Source: Psychrobacter sp. 4Dc (GTDB taxonomy: Bacteria > Pseudomonadota > Gammaproteobacteria > Pseudomonadales > Moraxellaceae). Taken from it: a stretch of 48,780 bases of DNA. Position 1 is the first letter of the stretch, and each line of letters begins with the position of its first letter. Location of the stretch: contig NZ_PJAT01000087.1 of NCBI RefSeq assembly GCF_002836715.1, forward strand, positions 1 through 48,780, written 5' to 3'. Below the pieces are notes generated by a model. The model had not been told where the DNA came from. It made no database searches and worked only from the letters and a program-made list of their open reading frames with translations. This document shows positions 7,805 through 17,023 of the stretch, in pieces. A program made the translations under genes and the position numbers.

Positions 7805-8662
7805 ATGCCAGCAGACAAAACCCTTGTAGACAGTTCTATCAGCAGTAAAAACCAAAGTGGGGTTCAGTCGCTTGAGATTGGGCTGTCGATACTCGATGTG
7901 CTGATCGACCGCAATGAGCCTATGATGCTAAAAGATATCGCTGAAGCTATGCAAATGCATCCAGCAAAATCCCATCGTTACTTGGTCAGTCTCATCCGCA
8001 AAAACTACGCGCGTAAGCTCGATGATGGTCGCTATGGGCTTGGCGATAGAGTCAATGCATTGGCATCACTAGGACATACTGAACTCAACCAAAACAATCT
8101 GTTGGCACGTCTCACGCAAGTGGCTAATGAAATCAAAGATACCTTAAATTGCGGTGTGCAAATCGCCAAATGGTTTAGCGAAGGCCCTATTATTATCCAG
8201 TCCGTTGAGCCAGACAGTCCGATTAGTATCATTACTCGCATTGGCTCACGTATGCCTCTGACGACATCGGCCACAGGGCAGTTATTTGCCAGTTATCAAC
8301 CTGATGCCGTCATTCAGCCATTGGTCACAGCTGAATGGCATACGACTAATACCGCTGTAGATATGACCGAGAAATGGCAGGATTTTGCTCAGCTACAAGC
8401 CAAAATTCGTACTCAAGGCTATGCGACAGTGACGGGCGATATGCTTATGGGGATTAATGCCATTACGATACCTGTCATATTGCCGCAGCTTGCCAATAGC
8501 GTTGTTAACCAACCCACGAGTAGTGATAAAACTGATGATGAAGATTTACCGCTAGAATATGCTATCACTATCATTGGAACAACAGAGCAATTGCCTATGA
8601 GTGAGCAACATAATGTGGTTAAGAAAATACTGGCGATAGCACAGCGTTATCAAATTGCCTAG
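7805..8662 (+). CDS. IclR-family transcriptional regulator, HmgR-like by context
   Basis: This protein of 285 residues has an N-terminal winged helix (VQSLEIGLSILDVL ... MLKDIAEAMQMHPAKSHRYL) and the IclR effector-binding domain (about residues 100-285), with the conserved TSATGQLFASY segment. It is divergent from maiA. IclR-family HmgR proteins repress homogentisate-pathway genes in pseudomonads, so control of maiA and perhaps of fah by a pathway intermediate is likely. A charged insertion (TSSDKTDDEDLP) near residue 240 is unusual. The ribosome site is weak. Confidence 0.75.
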   Translation: MPADKTLVDSSISSKNQSGVQSLEIGLSILDVLIDRNEPMMLKDIAEAMQMHPAKSHRYLVSLIRKNYARKLDDGRYGLGDRVNALASLGHTELNQNNLLARLTQVANEIKDTLNCGVQIAKWFSEGPIIIQSVEPDSPISIITRIGSRMPLTTSATGQLFASYQPDAVIQPLVTAEWHTTNTAVDMTEKWQDFAQLQAKIRTQGYATVTGDMLMGINAITIPVILPQLANSVVNQPTSSDKTDDEDLPLEYAITIIGTTEQLPMSEQHNVVKKILAIAQRYQIA

Positions 8663-8686
8663 CCAGTATGTGGTGCTATAAGCTAG

Positions 8687-8707
8687 GGCGTGCCTTCAAT
8701 TCACGCC
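8687..8707. terminator. Weak hairpin between convergent genes
   Basis: GGCGTG (8687-8692) pairs with CACGCC (8702-8707) in the 67-bp space between the convergent regulator and TRAP genes. There is no strong T-run, so this is only a weak terminator candidate. Confidence 0.3.
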
Positions 8708-8729
8708 ATAGTCATCTGATATGTATCCT

Positions 8730-9785
8730 TTAGACCATACAGGCGCTACTGGCCGCTTTTGCTTTTTCGTATACGTTGTCAGCGTCTAGGCCAGTTGCAT
8801 TTACTTCATCTAGGTAATGCTGAGAGCCTTCCATTAATGGGCCTCTCCAATCTGGGTCATTGAGTGGATCAGGAATATCAATCATAATATCGCCTTTTGC
8901 TTTGGCGGCGGCCATCGCTTTGGCATTGCTGATGTCAAATACTTTAGAGATATGTGCTGCCAGCTCTGCGCCAGAATTGTCATCAATCACTTTTTTGAGG
9001 TCATCAGGCAAGCTGTTATATTTCTCTTTGTTCATGCTAATCACAAAGGTGGAGTTATAAAAAGGAATATTGGTGTGCGTATTGATCAGCTCATCAAGGC
9101 GAAACGCTTGAATGGGTTGCCAAGTAAAGCTAAGTCCGTCAATGACACCGCGCTGCAGAGAGGTATAAGTATCACTGGCAGGCATGCCGACAGGTGCAGC
9201 ACCAGTGGCTTCGATAATGTGGCTAGCAACCGCAGAAGGTTGGCGAATACGCAGACCTTTCATATCAGCTGGCGTGCGAATCGGTTTATCAACCGTATGA
9301 AGTGCACCTTGTCCAGTGCCTATCAGCGCTAGCAAGTGAGTGTCTTCGTACTCGTCTTTAATGACACCCTCGTCATATAGTTTATGAAGTATACAGCTCT
9401 GCTGCTGTGCAGTATTTGTGATGCCTGGCAACTCTACGATTTGAGTCAAAGGAAAACGTCCTGCTGTATATCCTTGCGCTTGCATACCAATATCTACGCT
9501 ACCTTTAGCTGTAGCGTCATAGGTAGCACCTGGTTTGCTGAGCGTCGCAGAAGGGTATATCTCAACCTTTAAGCGACCTTTTGAATCTGCTTCAATTTTC
9601 TTTGCCCATGGCTCTAACGCTTCGGTGTTTATATTGTCAGTGGCAGTCATGAAATGCGAGAACCGCAATGTTGTCACTTCACCTGCATCTGTAGACGCGC
9701 CTCCTGCTTGGTCGTTATTGGAGCAACCAGTCATCGCAATCGAGGCGGCTAAGAATATTCCTAGAGGGGTTCTTATTTTCATCAT
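8730..9785 (-). CDS. TRAP transporter solute-binding lipoprotein, DctP family
   Basis: This 351-residue protein begins with a lipoprotein signal (core GIFLAASIAMTG, Cys21), then has the DctP/TAXI-like binding-protein fold: LRFSHFMTATDN, the KGSVDIGMQAQGY region, PADMKGLRIRQP (the substrate-binding Arg motif) and GVIDGLSFTWQP. It would capture an organic acid in the periplasm. DctQ and DctM membrane subunits are not in this window, so it must pair with a distant permease. Its position downstream of fah and the VOC gene on the same strand suggests an aromatic or keto acid of the tyrosine pathway as ligand. Most TRAP binding proteins are soluble in Gram-negatives, so the lipid anchor is unusual. 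Confidence 0.8.
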   Translation of the reverse strand: MMKIRTPLGIFLAASIAMTGCSNNDQAGGASTDAGEVTTLRFSHFMTATDNINTEALEPWAKKIEADSKGRLKVEIYPSATLSKPGATYDATAKGSVDIGMQAQGYTAGRFPLTQIVELPGITNTAQQQSCILHKLYDEGVIKDEYEDTHLLALIGTGQGALHTVDKPIRTPADMKGLRIRQPSAVASHIIEATGAAPVGMPASDTYTSLQRGVIDGLSFTWQPIQAFRLDELINTHTNIPFYNSTFVISMNKEKYNSLPDDLKKVIDDNSGAELAAHISKVFDISNAKAMAAAKAKGDIMIDIPDPLNDPDWRGPLMEGSQHYLDEVNATGLDADNVYEKAKAASSACMV

Positions 9786-9919
9786 AGAGTCCTTTCATGA
9801 TGGTTAGATATGGTTCGCTATTCATTAATACCTAGGGTATGTCGTCAATTAGCACTTTTATAATTAAAGCGATGATTAACTGATCATTTAAAAAGGCAGT
9901 AAACAGAATGACAGGAGAG

Positions 9920-10495
9920 TTACTCGCCGACAGGAGCAACTTCGCGTGCTTCAGCCAGCTCATCACTATGCAGAAACTGTGTATGTGCAGGAGCACGCTT
10001 GGTACGAGACCACTCATCTAGCATGTCTTGCTTGATGGCATCTGTAATCATCGATACTTTGTCTTCTGAGGTTGGATCATCATAGGTCAGCTCGAGACGA
10101 TGACCATTGGGGTCAAAGAAGTAAATCGAGTGGAATATACCGTGATTGGTCACGCCAATGACATCAATGCCTGCATTTTCTAAATGCTCTTTGGCAACAA
10201 TAAGCTCGTCACGGTCCTTAACCTTTAGCGCCAAATGCTGCACCCAGCTTGGGGTACTAGGATCAAAGCCCATCTCAGGTTGATTGGGTACTTCAAAAAA
10301 CGCTAAGACATTTCCATTACCAGCGTCCAAAAAGACGTGCATATAAGGGTCAAAGGCTTTGGTCGAAGGCACATGATCTTCTGCGAATGCCAGAATAAAA
10401 TCCATATTTAGATTTTTTTTATACCATTCGACGGTTTCTTTGGCATCTTTGCAGCGATAAGCCACATGATGGATTTTCTCAATTTGAAAGCTCAT
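9920..10495 (-). CDS. VOC-superfamily metalloprotein, candidate ring-cleavage dioxygenase
   Basis: This 191-residue protein has two beta-alpha-beta3 modules of the vicinal-oxygen-chelate fold. Module 1 runs from KIHHVAYRCKDA to VLAFFEVPN and module 2 from WVQHLALKVKD to DPNGHRLELTY. Metal-ligand candidates are His9/10, Glu68, His87 and Glu135, the arrangement of glyoxalases and type I extradiol dioxygenases. It lies between fah and the TRAP gene. As classical hmgA is absent from the window, it may open the homogentisate ring; PcpA and LinE are precedents for VOC enzymes that cleave hydroquinones. A glyoxalase-like or detoxifying role is the alternative. Start 10495 has a strong AAGGAG site; ATG 10528 is possible. 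A charged tail (residues 140-191) extends beyond the fold. Confidence 0.7.
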   Translation of the reverse strand: MSFQIEKIHHVAYRCKDAKETVEWYKKNLNMDFILAFAEDHVPSTKAFDPYMHVFLDAGNGNVLAFFEVPNQPEMGFDPSTPSWVQHLALKVKDRDELIVAKEHLENAGIDVIGVTNHGIFHSIYFFDPNGHRLELTYDDPTSEDKVSMITDAIKQDMLDEWSRTKRAPAHTQFLHSDELAEAREVAPVGE

Positions 10496-10641
10496 ATCAA
10501 ACTCCTTTTGATAAGGCGCGTCACTCATTTGGCTGTATTCACATAACGATGAGTAGGTGAATGCATTTGTCTTCCTATCAGCCTGCATGAGAGTTTTCAC
10601 GCCTATTTTGCTATTTCTCTATCTATGTTATTTCTTAAATA

Positions 10642-11943
10642 CTATTTATCAAAATCAAAGCTCAGTGCTGGTAATACCTTGCCGCGTACTTCACCAAAGC
10701 CAACACGGATGCCGTCTTTTTCGCTATAGCCTTTCATAATGACTGTGTCACCATCTTCGATAAAGCTGCGTGTTTCGCCACCTTCAAGCGTGACTGGTTT
10801 GGTAGCATTCCAAGCAATCTCTAGCATCGAGCCATAAGAATCAGGCGTTGGTCCTGAAATCGTGCCTGAACCCATCATGTCACCGACTTCAACTTTGCAG
10901 CCAGTGATGGTGTGGTGGGTAAGCTGCTGTGCCATTGACCAGTACATATATTTGAAGTTGGTCTCGCAAATGACTGTCGCGGTTTCCGCATTTTCAGGCA
11001 GTAATTCAACCGATAGATTGATGTCAAAGCTGTTGTCGTTCGCTTTTCCGTTTAGATAAGCAAGTGGCTTGGGTTCTTGAGTTGGGCAAGCTGTTTTAAA
11101 CGGTGCCAACGCATCCATGGTGACAATCCAAGGAGAAACCTCGGAGGCAAAGGTCTTAGCATTAAATGGACCTAAAGGCACGTATTCCCATTTTTGGATA
11201 TCTCGTGCTGACCAGTCATTGAGCAACACCATGCCAAAGATATGATCAGCGGCATCATCTACGGCGATTGGCTGACCGATATGATTACCTTTACCAACGA
11301 CAAATGCGGTCTCTAGCTCAAAATCCAAGCGCTTACAGGCAGAAAAAATAGGACGCTCATCAGGGCTAGGCTTTAGCTGACCTGATGGACGTACGATATC
11401 AGTTCCACTGACGATGACGGTGCTGGCGCGTCCGTTATAGCCGACAGGCATTTCGGTCCAATTAGGTAGCAGGGCGTTGTTTGGATCGCGGAACATGGTG
11501 CCGACGTTGGTCGCGTGCTCTTTCGATGAGTAAAAATCGGTAAAGCCCGGTACTTGCACTGGCAAACGCATGGTGACGTCTGCTTGCTTAAACAGGACTT
11601 TGTTCTGTAAGTCTGCATTGTCACGTAGGGTGTCACTGTCGCTAGACAGCAGTGTCTGAATCGTCGTACGTGCTTGCGTCCAATTGTCTCGACCAGAATC
11701 AATAAAAGCATTTAGAGTGGACTGGTCAAAATACGGACCACCGTTCAAACTTAATAATCCTTCGGCTTCGAGTACAGATAGATCCAGTACATGCTCACCG
11801 ATGGCAACGCCTGCACGGCGCTTGCTATCACCAGCAGCGTCTTTGGTCTCGCTAAAGATGCCATAAGGAAGGTTGTGAATAGAAAAGTCAGAGTCAGCAG
11901 CGATATCGATAAAAGAGGTGAGGGTGCTGTCAGTCGTTGACAT
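10642..11943 (-). CDS. fahA: Fumarylacetoacetase
   Basis: This 433-residue hydrolase splits fumarylacetoacetate into fumarate and acetoacetate, the last step of tyrosine and homogentisate breakdown. It shows the N-terminal SH3-like domain (FGVAIGE-like RAGVAIGEHVLDL) and the FAH catalytic fold, with DFYSSKEHATNVG (the catalytic His region), DFELETAFVVGKGN, LLNDWSARDIQKWE, PLGPFNAKTF and GSGTISGP. Length matches the bacterial family. The start at 11943 has an AAGGAG ribosome site; an in-frame ATG eight codons upstream lacks one. The VOC gene follows 146 bp downstream in the same direction. Confidence 0.93.
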   Translation of the reverse strand: MSTTDSTLTSFIDIAADSDFSIHNLPYGIFSETKDAAGDSKRRAGVAIGEHVLDLSVLEAEGLLSLNGGPYFDQSTLNAFIDSGRDNWTQARTTIQTLLSSDSDTLRDNADLQNKVLFKQADVTMRLPVQVPGFTDFYSSKEHATNVGTMFRDPNNALLPNWTEMPVGYNGRASTVIVSGTDIVRPSGQLKPSPDERPIFSACKRLDFELETAFVVGKGNHIGQPIAVDDAADHIFGMVLLNDWSARDIQKWEYVPLGPFNAKTFASEVSPWIVTMDALAPFKTACPTQEPKPLAYLNGKANDNSFDINLSVELLPENAETATVICETNFKYMYWSMAQQLTHHTITGCKVEVGDMMGSGTISGPTPDSYGSMLEIAWNATKPVTLEGGETRSFIEDGDTVIMKGYSEKDGIRVGFGEVRGKVLPALSFDFDK

Positions 11944-12083
11944 GATTTGCTCCTTGCTAATATACATTATGAATTACGTTATAATTAATTACTTACGTAT
12001 AATGTAATTTATTGATATATGGATTGCAAGTTTTTTGTGCAATGTCTTTTGTGAAAAGGCTGCTTTGAAAAGTGGTTGTCGTT

Positions 12084-12153
12084 GTTTTGACTAAACGGTT
12101 CTGACTAGATGATTTTAATAAAATAGTTTTGACGAAATAATTTTGATTAAATA
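12084..12153. repeat. Five tandem 14-bp imperfect repeats upstream of fah
   Basis: Five head-to-tail 14-bp units (such as GTTTTGACTAAACG, GTTCTGACTAGATG, GTTTTGACGAAATA, ATTTTGATTAAATA) fill 12084-12153, between the aminotransferase terminator and the fah promoter region. They resemble a regulator-binding array or a decayed minisatellite. Confidence 0.7.
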
Positions 12154-12161
12154 CTAGGCAC

Positions 12162-12195
12162 AAAAAAAAGGCTAAGCAATCGCTCAGCCTTTCTT
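12162..12195 (-). terminator. Intrinsic terminator of the aromatic aminotransferase gene
   Basis: On the minus strand an AAGGCTGAGC/GCTTAGCCTT stem with one G-U pair and a 4-base loop is followed by eight T residues. It lies about 60 bp past the gene stop. Confidence 0.85.
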
Positions 12196-12255
12196 ATCTA
12201 TGTTTATTTTTTATAAAGTTACATATTGAGGAACATGTTAAGTAACTTGGACTAA

Positions 12256-13452
12256 TTAATCTTTTAAGACGTCTGCCATGGCATTGGCCACATAGTCGAT
12301 GTTGCTGGTATTTAGGCCAGCCACACACATACGTGAGTTAGAAACCATATAGATACCAAACTCGGTCTGTAGGCGTTCGACTTGCTCAGGCGTGAGACCA
12401 GTAAAGCTAAACATACCGTTTTGACGAGTGATGTAGTCAAAGTTACGGTGAGGGATTTTGGCTTCTAACACTGACTTTAGCTTTAGGCGCATGGCTTTGA
12501 TACGGTCGCGCATCGCATAAACTTCGCCAACCCACTGCTCATGTAGCGCTTCATCGTTCATGACGATATCGACCACACGTCCACCATGTGACGGCGGGCT
12601 TGAGTAGATACGGCGTACGGTTGCGTTTAGCTGACCGAATACGCGCTCGGTTTCGTCTACGGTTGGGCAGACGACTGATAGGCCGCCGACGCGCTCGCCG
12701 TATAGCGATAAGTTTTTAGAGAATGAGTTGCTAACAAACAATGGCAAGCCCATCTCAACCGCTTTACGAATAGCGTAAGCGTCGCTGTCCATGTCTTCGC
12801 CAAACCCTTGATAAGCGATGTCCATGAATGGAATCAGCTCACGCGCCTTCACGACGTTGAGTACGGTATCCCATTGCGCTTGGGTCAAATCCATACCGGT
12901 TGGGTTATGGCAGCATGGGTGTAGCAAAATGACGTCATTTTTGTTTAATGTTTCAAAAAACGCAATCATTTCATCAAATTTGATGCTGCTGTTGGCTTTG
13001 TCGTAGTACGGGTATTTACCGACTTCTACATCAGAGCCTTCAAAGATAGCAATATGGTTGCCCCATGTTGGATCGCTCACATAGCACTTAGCTTGTGGGA
13101 ACCAGTCATGAATAAATTCAGCACCAACTTTCAAAGCGCCAGAACCACCGATTGTAGCGATAGTAGCGACCAAGCCGTCTTTTAAAATCTGAGCGTCTTT
13201 ACCAAATAGTAATTCCTGACAGCCTTTACGGTGGCCTGGTAGACCTGCCATTGGTAGGTATGGACGCGGGGCGATAGGATCAGCAATACGCTCTTCGGCT
13301 GTTTTTACACAGTCGAGTACAGGCAATACGCCATTCTCATCATAATAAATACCAATGCCTAAATTGACCTTGTTAGGATTGCTATCTGCTGAGTATTTTT
13401 CCATAAGACCTAAGATTGGATCACCAGCGTAATAATCGATACGTTCAAACAT
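12256..13452 (-). CDS. tyrB: Aromatic amino acid aminotransferase (class I, PLP-dependent)
   Basis: This 398-residue enzyme transfers the amino group of tyrosine or phenylalanine to 2-oxoglutarate, giving 4-hydroxyphenylpyruvate for HPPD. Family motifs include VNLGIGIYYDENG, the NPTG loop (CCHNPTGMDL), the PLP-binding Lys246 in SNSFSKNLSLYGER and the C-terminal substrate-carboxylate Arg in SNSRMCVAGL. It belongs to the aspartate/aromatic aminotransferase subgroup Ia, and aspartate activity cannot be excluded from sequence. It is 157 bp downstream of a LysR regulator on the same strand and has its own terminator. Its place in the phe/tyr cluster supports the aromatic assignment. Confidence 0.85.
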   Translation of the reverse strand: MFERIDYYAGDPILGLMEKYSADSNPNKVNLGIGIYYDENGVLPVLDCVKTAEERIADPIAPRPYLPMAGLPGHRKGCQELLFGKDAQILKDGLVATIATIGGSGALKVGAEFIHDWFPQAKCYVSDPTWGNHIAIFEGSDVEVGKYPYYDKANSSIKFDEMIAFFETLNKNDVILLHPCCHNPTGMDLTQAQWDTVLNVVKARELIPFMDIAYQGFGEDMDSDAYAIRKAVEMGLPLFVSNSFSKNLSLYGERVGGLSVVCPTVDETERVFGQLNATVRRIYSSPPSHGGRVVDIVMNDEALHEQWVGEVYAMRDRIKAMRLKLKSVLEAKIPHRNFDYITRQNGMFSFTGLTPEQVERLQTEFGIYMVSNSRMCVAGLNTSNIDYVANAMADVLKD

Positions 13453-13609
13453 GCCATTTCCTTATAAAAATATAAATCGAGCAGCCGAAAATCATAGAGC
13501 AAATCGCGGCTGAACTCAACACGAGAGTGGGTTATATGAGGCAATTAATAAAATAAATAGCCAAATAGATTGTTTATCCATCTATCAAGCGCATTTGACA
13601 TGCTATACG

Positions 13610-14557
13610 TCATTCGCTAGACGATGAGTCAGAGTGATGTAGGTCGTTATAATGAGTCGCAAAATACGTTTGCAAAAATTGCTTAAAAGCAATTGTCGCT
13701 GGAGAGAGAGCCCGTGAAGCACGTTGATAGATAAAGAATTGCCGCATTTTGACTGGTTGAGTGAGTGGTCGCATCAGCAGACCATTGGCGCTGACCCAAT
13801 CAATAACTTCAGGCATATAAGGCAGACACAGCGTGATACCAAAGCCTTGACGTGTCATCTCAAGCGCGGTAGACATAAAGTTCACCTTGTAGCGGGCTTG
13901 TTGAACATGAGCGGAGATAGAGTCGTCGAGTTCTGCGGTTACTTGATCTAGGAACGGACCTTGTAAAGTAATTAGCGGTGTCTCTAATAAATCTTGCCAA
14001 GTAATTTCGTCTCTTTGTGCCAGTGCATGATTGTTTGGCATAACCACGCAAAATGGTAGCTGATATAACAAGTCAGCCCTGATGTCATCATCAGTTTCTA
14101 TAAAACCGAGCTCGGTACCAACCCCTAAATCGACTTCGATATCTTGAATATGCTTGAGCAAATTTTCTGCTGAACAGTCCAATAGTGAGACGCCAATATT
14201 TGGATATTCTTTGGCAAATTGAGCGATGACTGCGGGTAGGGAAGATGCTGCAAACTGTGATACCGCCAAGCGCACCTGACCTTGGGCCAAGCTAGTCAGA
14301 CTACTCGCTTCATTTTCAAACAGCTGCATCTCATTCAAGATACGCCTTGCTTGTGGTAGCAGATGCCGCCCTACTGCTGACAGAGACAACTGGCGAGTGG
14401 TGCGATCAAACAACACGATACCAAGGCCAGTCTCTAGCTCCTTAATCAATCCGCTGACGGCAGATTGAGTCAAATACATCTGTTCGCTGGCACGAGTAAA
14501 GCTGCCGTTGTCAGCGACTTTGATAAATGCGGTCAATTGGCGAATGCTGATATTCAT
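13610..14557 (-). CDS. LysR-family regulator of the aromatic catabolic genes
   Basis: This regulator of 315 residues has the N-terminal LysR winged helix (RQLTAFIKVADNGSFTRASEQMYLT) and the periplasmic-binding-like effector domain. It is divergent from hpd and directly upstream of the aromatic aminotransferase gene, so it probably controls one or both in response to an aromatic amino or keto acid. In pseudomonads phh genes are under the sigma54 activator PhhR; no such gene is present here, and this LysR protein may have taken that role. The start at 14557 is where family similarity begins; the ribosome site (AGG) is weak. Confidence 0.75.
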   Translation of the reverse strand: MNISIRQLTAFIKVADNGSFTRASEQMYLTQSAVSGLIKELETGLGIVLFDRTTRQLSLSAVGRHLLPQARRILNEMQLFENEASSLTSLAQGQVRLAVSQFAASSLPAVIAQFAKEYPNIGVSLLDCSAENLLKHIQDIEVDLGVGTELGFIETDDDIRADLLYQLPFCVVMPNNHALAQRDEITWQDLLETPLITLQGPFLDQVTAELDDSISAHVQQARYKVNFMSTALEMTRQGFGITLCLPYMPEVIDWVSANGLLMRPLTQPVKMRQFFIYQRASRALSPATIAFKQFLQTYFATHYNDLHHSDSSSSE

Positions 14558-14718
14558 AAGTAAACCTGATAAATAAATCATAAAAAACAATTAGTCTTAT
14601 AAATAAAGCTAATCTAATATAAATACAACGTCAACAATAAAGATTGATTATTAATCGTTTTATAGACTTTCGCTAATAACCGACTTTTTACCATCAATTG
14701 AAATTAAGGATAATTACA
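14558..14718. promoter_or_regulatory. Divergent LysR/hpd control region
   Basis: This AT-rich 161-bp spacer separates the LysR gene from hpd. A short palindrome GATT-N7-AATC at 14642-14656 has the T-N11-A spacing of LysR-type sites and is the best operator candidate visible. The hpd ribosome site TAAGGA lies at 14705-14710. Confidence 0.4.
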
Positions 14719-15819
14719 ATGGCAGATTTATTTGACAACCCAATGGGACTAAATGGATTTGATTTTGTCGAGTTTGCTTCTCCGCAGCCTGATGCAGTCG
14801 ACGCATTGTTTAAGCAGCTTGGTTTTGCTCATGTCGCCAATCATCGCTCGAAAGACGTTGCTCTATATCGCCAAGGTGATATCAACCTTATCCTAAACCG
14901 CGAACCAAAAAGCCCAGCCAGTTACTTCGTTGAAGAGCATGGCGCAGGTGCTTGTAGCATGGGCTTTCGGGTAAAAGATGCCAAAAAAGCATATGAGCGT
15001 GCCGTTGAAATGGGCGCACAGCCAGTAGACGTACCAACAGGTGTAATGGAGCTTAGATTGCCTGCTATCAAAGGCATCGGCGGCTCACTAATCTATTTGA
15101 TTGACCGTTATAAAGATGGCGAATCTATCTATGATGTCGATTTTGAGTTCTTTGCAGATATCGACAGGAATCCTGTCGGCTATGGCTTTAAAGTTATCGA
15201 CCATCTAACGCACAACGTCTATCGTGGACGCATGGCGTACTGGGCAAAATTCTATGAGCGTATCTTTAATTTCCGCGAGATTCGTTACTTTGATATCAAA
15301 GGTGAGTACACGGGACTAACCAGTAAAGCCATGACCGCACCCGATGGAAAAATCCGTATTCCACTGAATGAAGAAGCCAAGCAGGGCGGTGGCCAAATCG
15401 AAGAGTATCTAATGCACTTCAATGGCGAAGGTATTCAGCATATTGCTTTAGCCAGTGATGACTTGTTTGCCAGTATTGATAAGCTAAAAGCAGCTGGTAT
15501 TCCGCTGATGACCGCACCAAATGCCGCTTATTATGAAATGCTGAGTGAGCGTTTGCCAAATCATGGTGAAAATGTCACCGACTTGCAAACGCGCGGTATC
15601 TTATTAGACGGCACCACAGAAGGCGGTGCACCGCGTCTGCTGCTACAGATTTTCTCTGAGACCATCTTGGGTAGCCCAGTGTTCTTTGAGTTTATTCAGC
15701 GTAAAGGCGATTATGCAGATGGCTTTGGTGAAGGTAACTTTAAAGCGTTGTTTGAGTCGATAGAGCGCGACCAAGTACGTCGCGGCACAGTCGGTCAGCC
15801 AGAGACTGAAACGCTATAA
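14719..15819 (+). CDS. hpd: 4-Hydroxyphenylpyruvate dioxygenase
   Basis: This 366-residue Fe(II) enzyme converts 4-hydroxyphenylpyruvate to homogentisate with loss of CO2. Two VOC-type domains are present; the C-terminal one holds the iron ligands His162 (IDHLTHNV), His241 (GIQHIALAS) and Glu324 ([12 protein letters not shown]). The C-terminal gate helix appears as [18 protein letters not shown]. Length is normal for bacterial HPPD. The start at 14719 follows a TAAGGA ribosome site; an in-frame ATG seven codons upstream lacks one. It heads a same-strand run with phhA, phhB and a transporter gene. Confidence 0.95.
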   Translation: MADLFDNPMGLNGFDFVEFASPQPDAVDALFKQLGFAHVANHRSKDVALYRQGDINLILNREPKSPASYFVEEHGAGACSMGFRVKDAKKAYERAVEMGAQPVDVPTGVMELRLPAIKGIGGSLIYLIDRYKDGESIYDVDFEFFADIDRNPVGYGFKVIDHLTHNVYRGRMAYWAKFYERIFNFREIRYFDIKGEYTGLTSKAMTAPDGKIRIPLNEEAKQGGGQIEEYLMHFNGEGIQHIALASDDLFASIDKLKAAGIPLMTAPNAAYYEMLSERLPNHGENVTDLQTRGILLDGTTEGGAPRLLLQIFSETILGSPVFFEFIQRKGDYADGFGEGNFKALFESIERDQVRRGTVGQPETETL

Positions 15820-15951
15820 TATTGTCTAATGCTCGGGCCACGTTTAATCAATGGACAAGACAAAAGGAGTTTGTGTTGTCCTTAATAGGAGTATTACCTA
15901 CAAGCACGACAGCAAAGGTAATGCTCTCATTGCGATAAAAGGAATACAGGC

Positions 15952-16899
15952 ATGGAACGCCTATCACAGATAGATTCTCTTAATACGGCCATCGGTACCA
16001 ATAGCGTTGCGACTAATAAGCAAAGCAACGATGCGTCCAGTCATTCTAATGCGACAAATAAAAAACAACCGTATATCTCACACCAACCCGATAGTCATGG
16101 TCATATTCACTATAGTGATGATGAGCATGCGATGTGGCAAGCGCTGCTGGCACGTCAAGCGGAACAAACGCCCAATCGTGCGTGTACTGCATATTTAGAG
16201 GGTTTAACTAAGTTAAACCTACCGACCACACGTATTCCTCAGCTACGAGATATTGACGAGGTATTACAAGCGACCACAGGTTGGCAGACCGCCGCTGTGC
16301 CTGCATTAATCAGCTTTGGTAAATTTTTCAAACTACTGGCCAATAAGTCCTTTCCTGTGGCGACGTTTATTCGTCGATTTGATGACATGGACTATATTGA
16401 AGAGCCTGATATCTTTCATGAAATCGTTGGGCATTGTCCGCTATTGACCCATCCTGCGTTTGCGACGTTTAATGAGACGTATGGCAAGCTTGGTTTGAGT
16501 GCAACGAAAGAGGAGCGCTGGTTTTTAGCACGATTGTATTGGTTTACCATTGAGTTTGGCTTGGTTGGCAGTCGCATAGAAAATCGTAGAATCTATGGTG
16601 GCGGTATATTAAGCTCACCTTCTGAAACGATCTACGCACTTGATCGGACGCCGCAAGAGCTTTCAATCGCTCAAAACAAGCCGCAATCTCAACCTCAGTC
16701 TCAACCTGAGCACCGAGCGTTTGATTTGCTCGATGTGTTGCGTACGCCTTATCGTATCGATCAGATACAGCCTATTTACTATGTCATTGATGAATTAGAT
16801 ACCTTATTTGATATCGTCAATAGTGACATTATGAGTGCGGTCAAAAAAGCTATGTCGCTTGGACTATTTGAGCCGACCTATCCAGAAAAAACTCGTTAA
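15952..16899 (+). CDS. phhA: Phenylalanine 4-monooxygenase with N-terminal extension
   Basis: This 315-residue enzyme hydroxylates phenylalanine to tyrosine with tetrahydropterin and non-haem iron. The iron ligands are His156 and His161 (HEIVGHCPLL) and Glu201 (WFTIEFGLV). Bacterial enzymes are usually about 260-300 residues; here residues 1-40 are an additional Ser/Asn/Thr-rich low-complexity segment, and a PQSQPQSQPE stretch is inserted near residue 245. There is a plausible AAAGGA ribosome site. An internal start after the extension is possible but has no obvious ribosome site. It is followed by phhB, which regenerates the pterin cofactor. Confidence 0.93.
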   Translation: MERLSQIDSLNTAIGTNSVATNKQSNDASSHSNATNKKQPYISHQPDSHGHIHYSDDEHAMWQALLARQAEQTPNRACTAYLEGLTKLNLPTTRIPQLRDIDEVLQATTGWQTAAVPALISFGKFFKLLANKSFPVATFIRRFDDMDYIEEPDIFHEIVGHCPLLTHPAFATFNETYGKLGLSATKEERWFLARLYWFTIEFGLVGSRIENRRIYGGGILSSPSETIYALDRTPQELSIAQNKPQSQPQSQPEHRAFDLLDVLRTPYRIDQIQPIYYVIDELDTLFDIVNSDIMSAVKKAMSLGLFEPTYPEKTR

Positions 16900-17023
16900 A
16901 AACGTCAATTCAAAATTAAACATGAAAACCAACACTTCAGTACGGAATATTGAGATAGCAGCAAAGCTATATCAACATGGATGTACGAGTATTAAAAAAT
17001 AGCCACTATAAAAGGATTTTATT

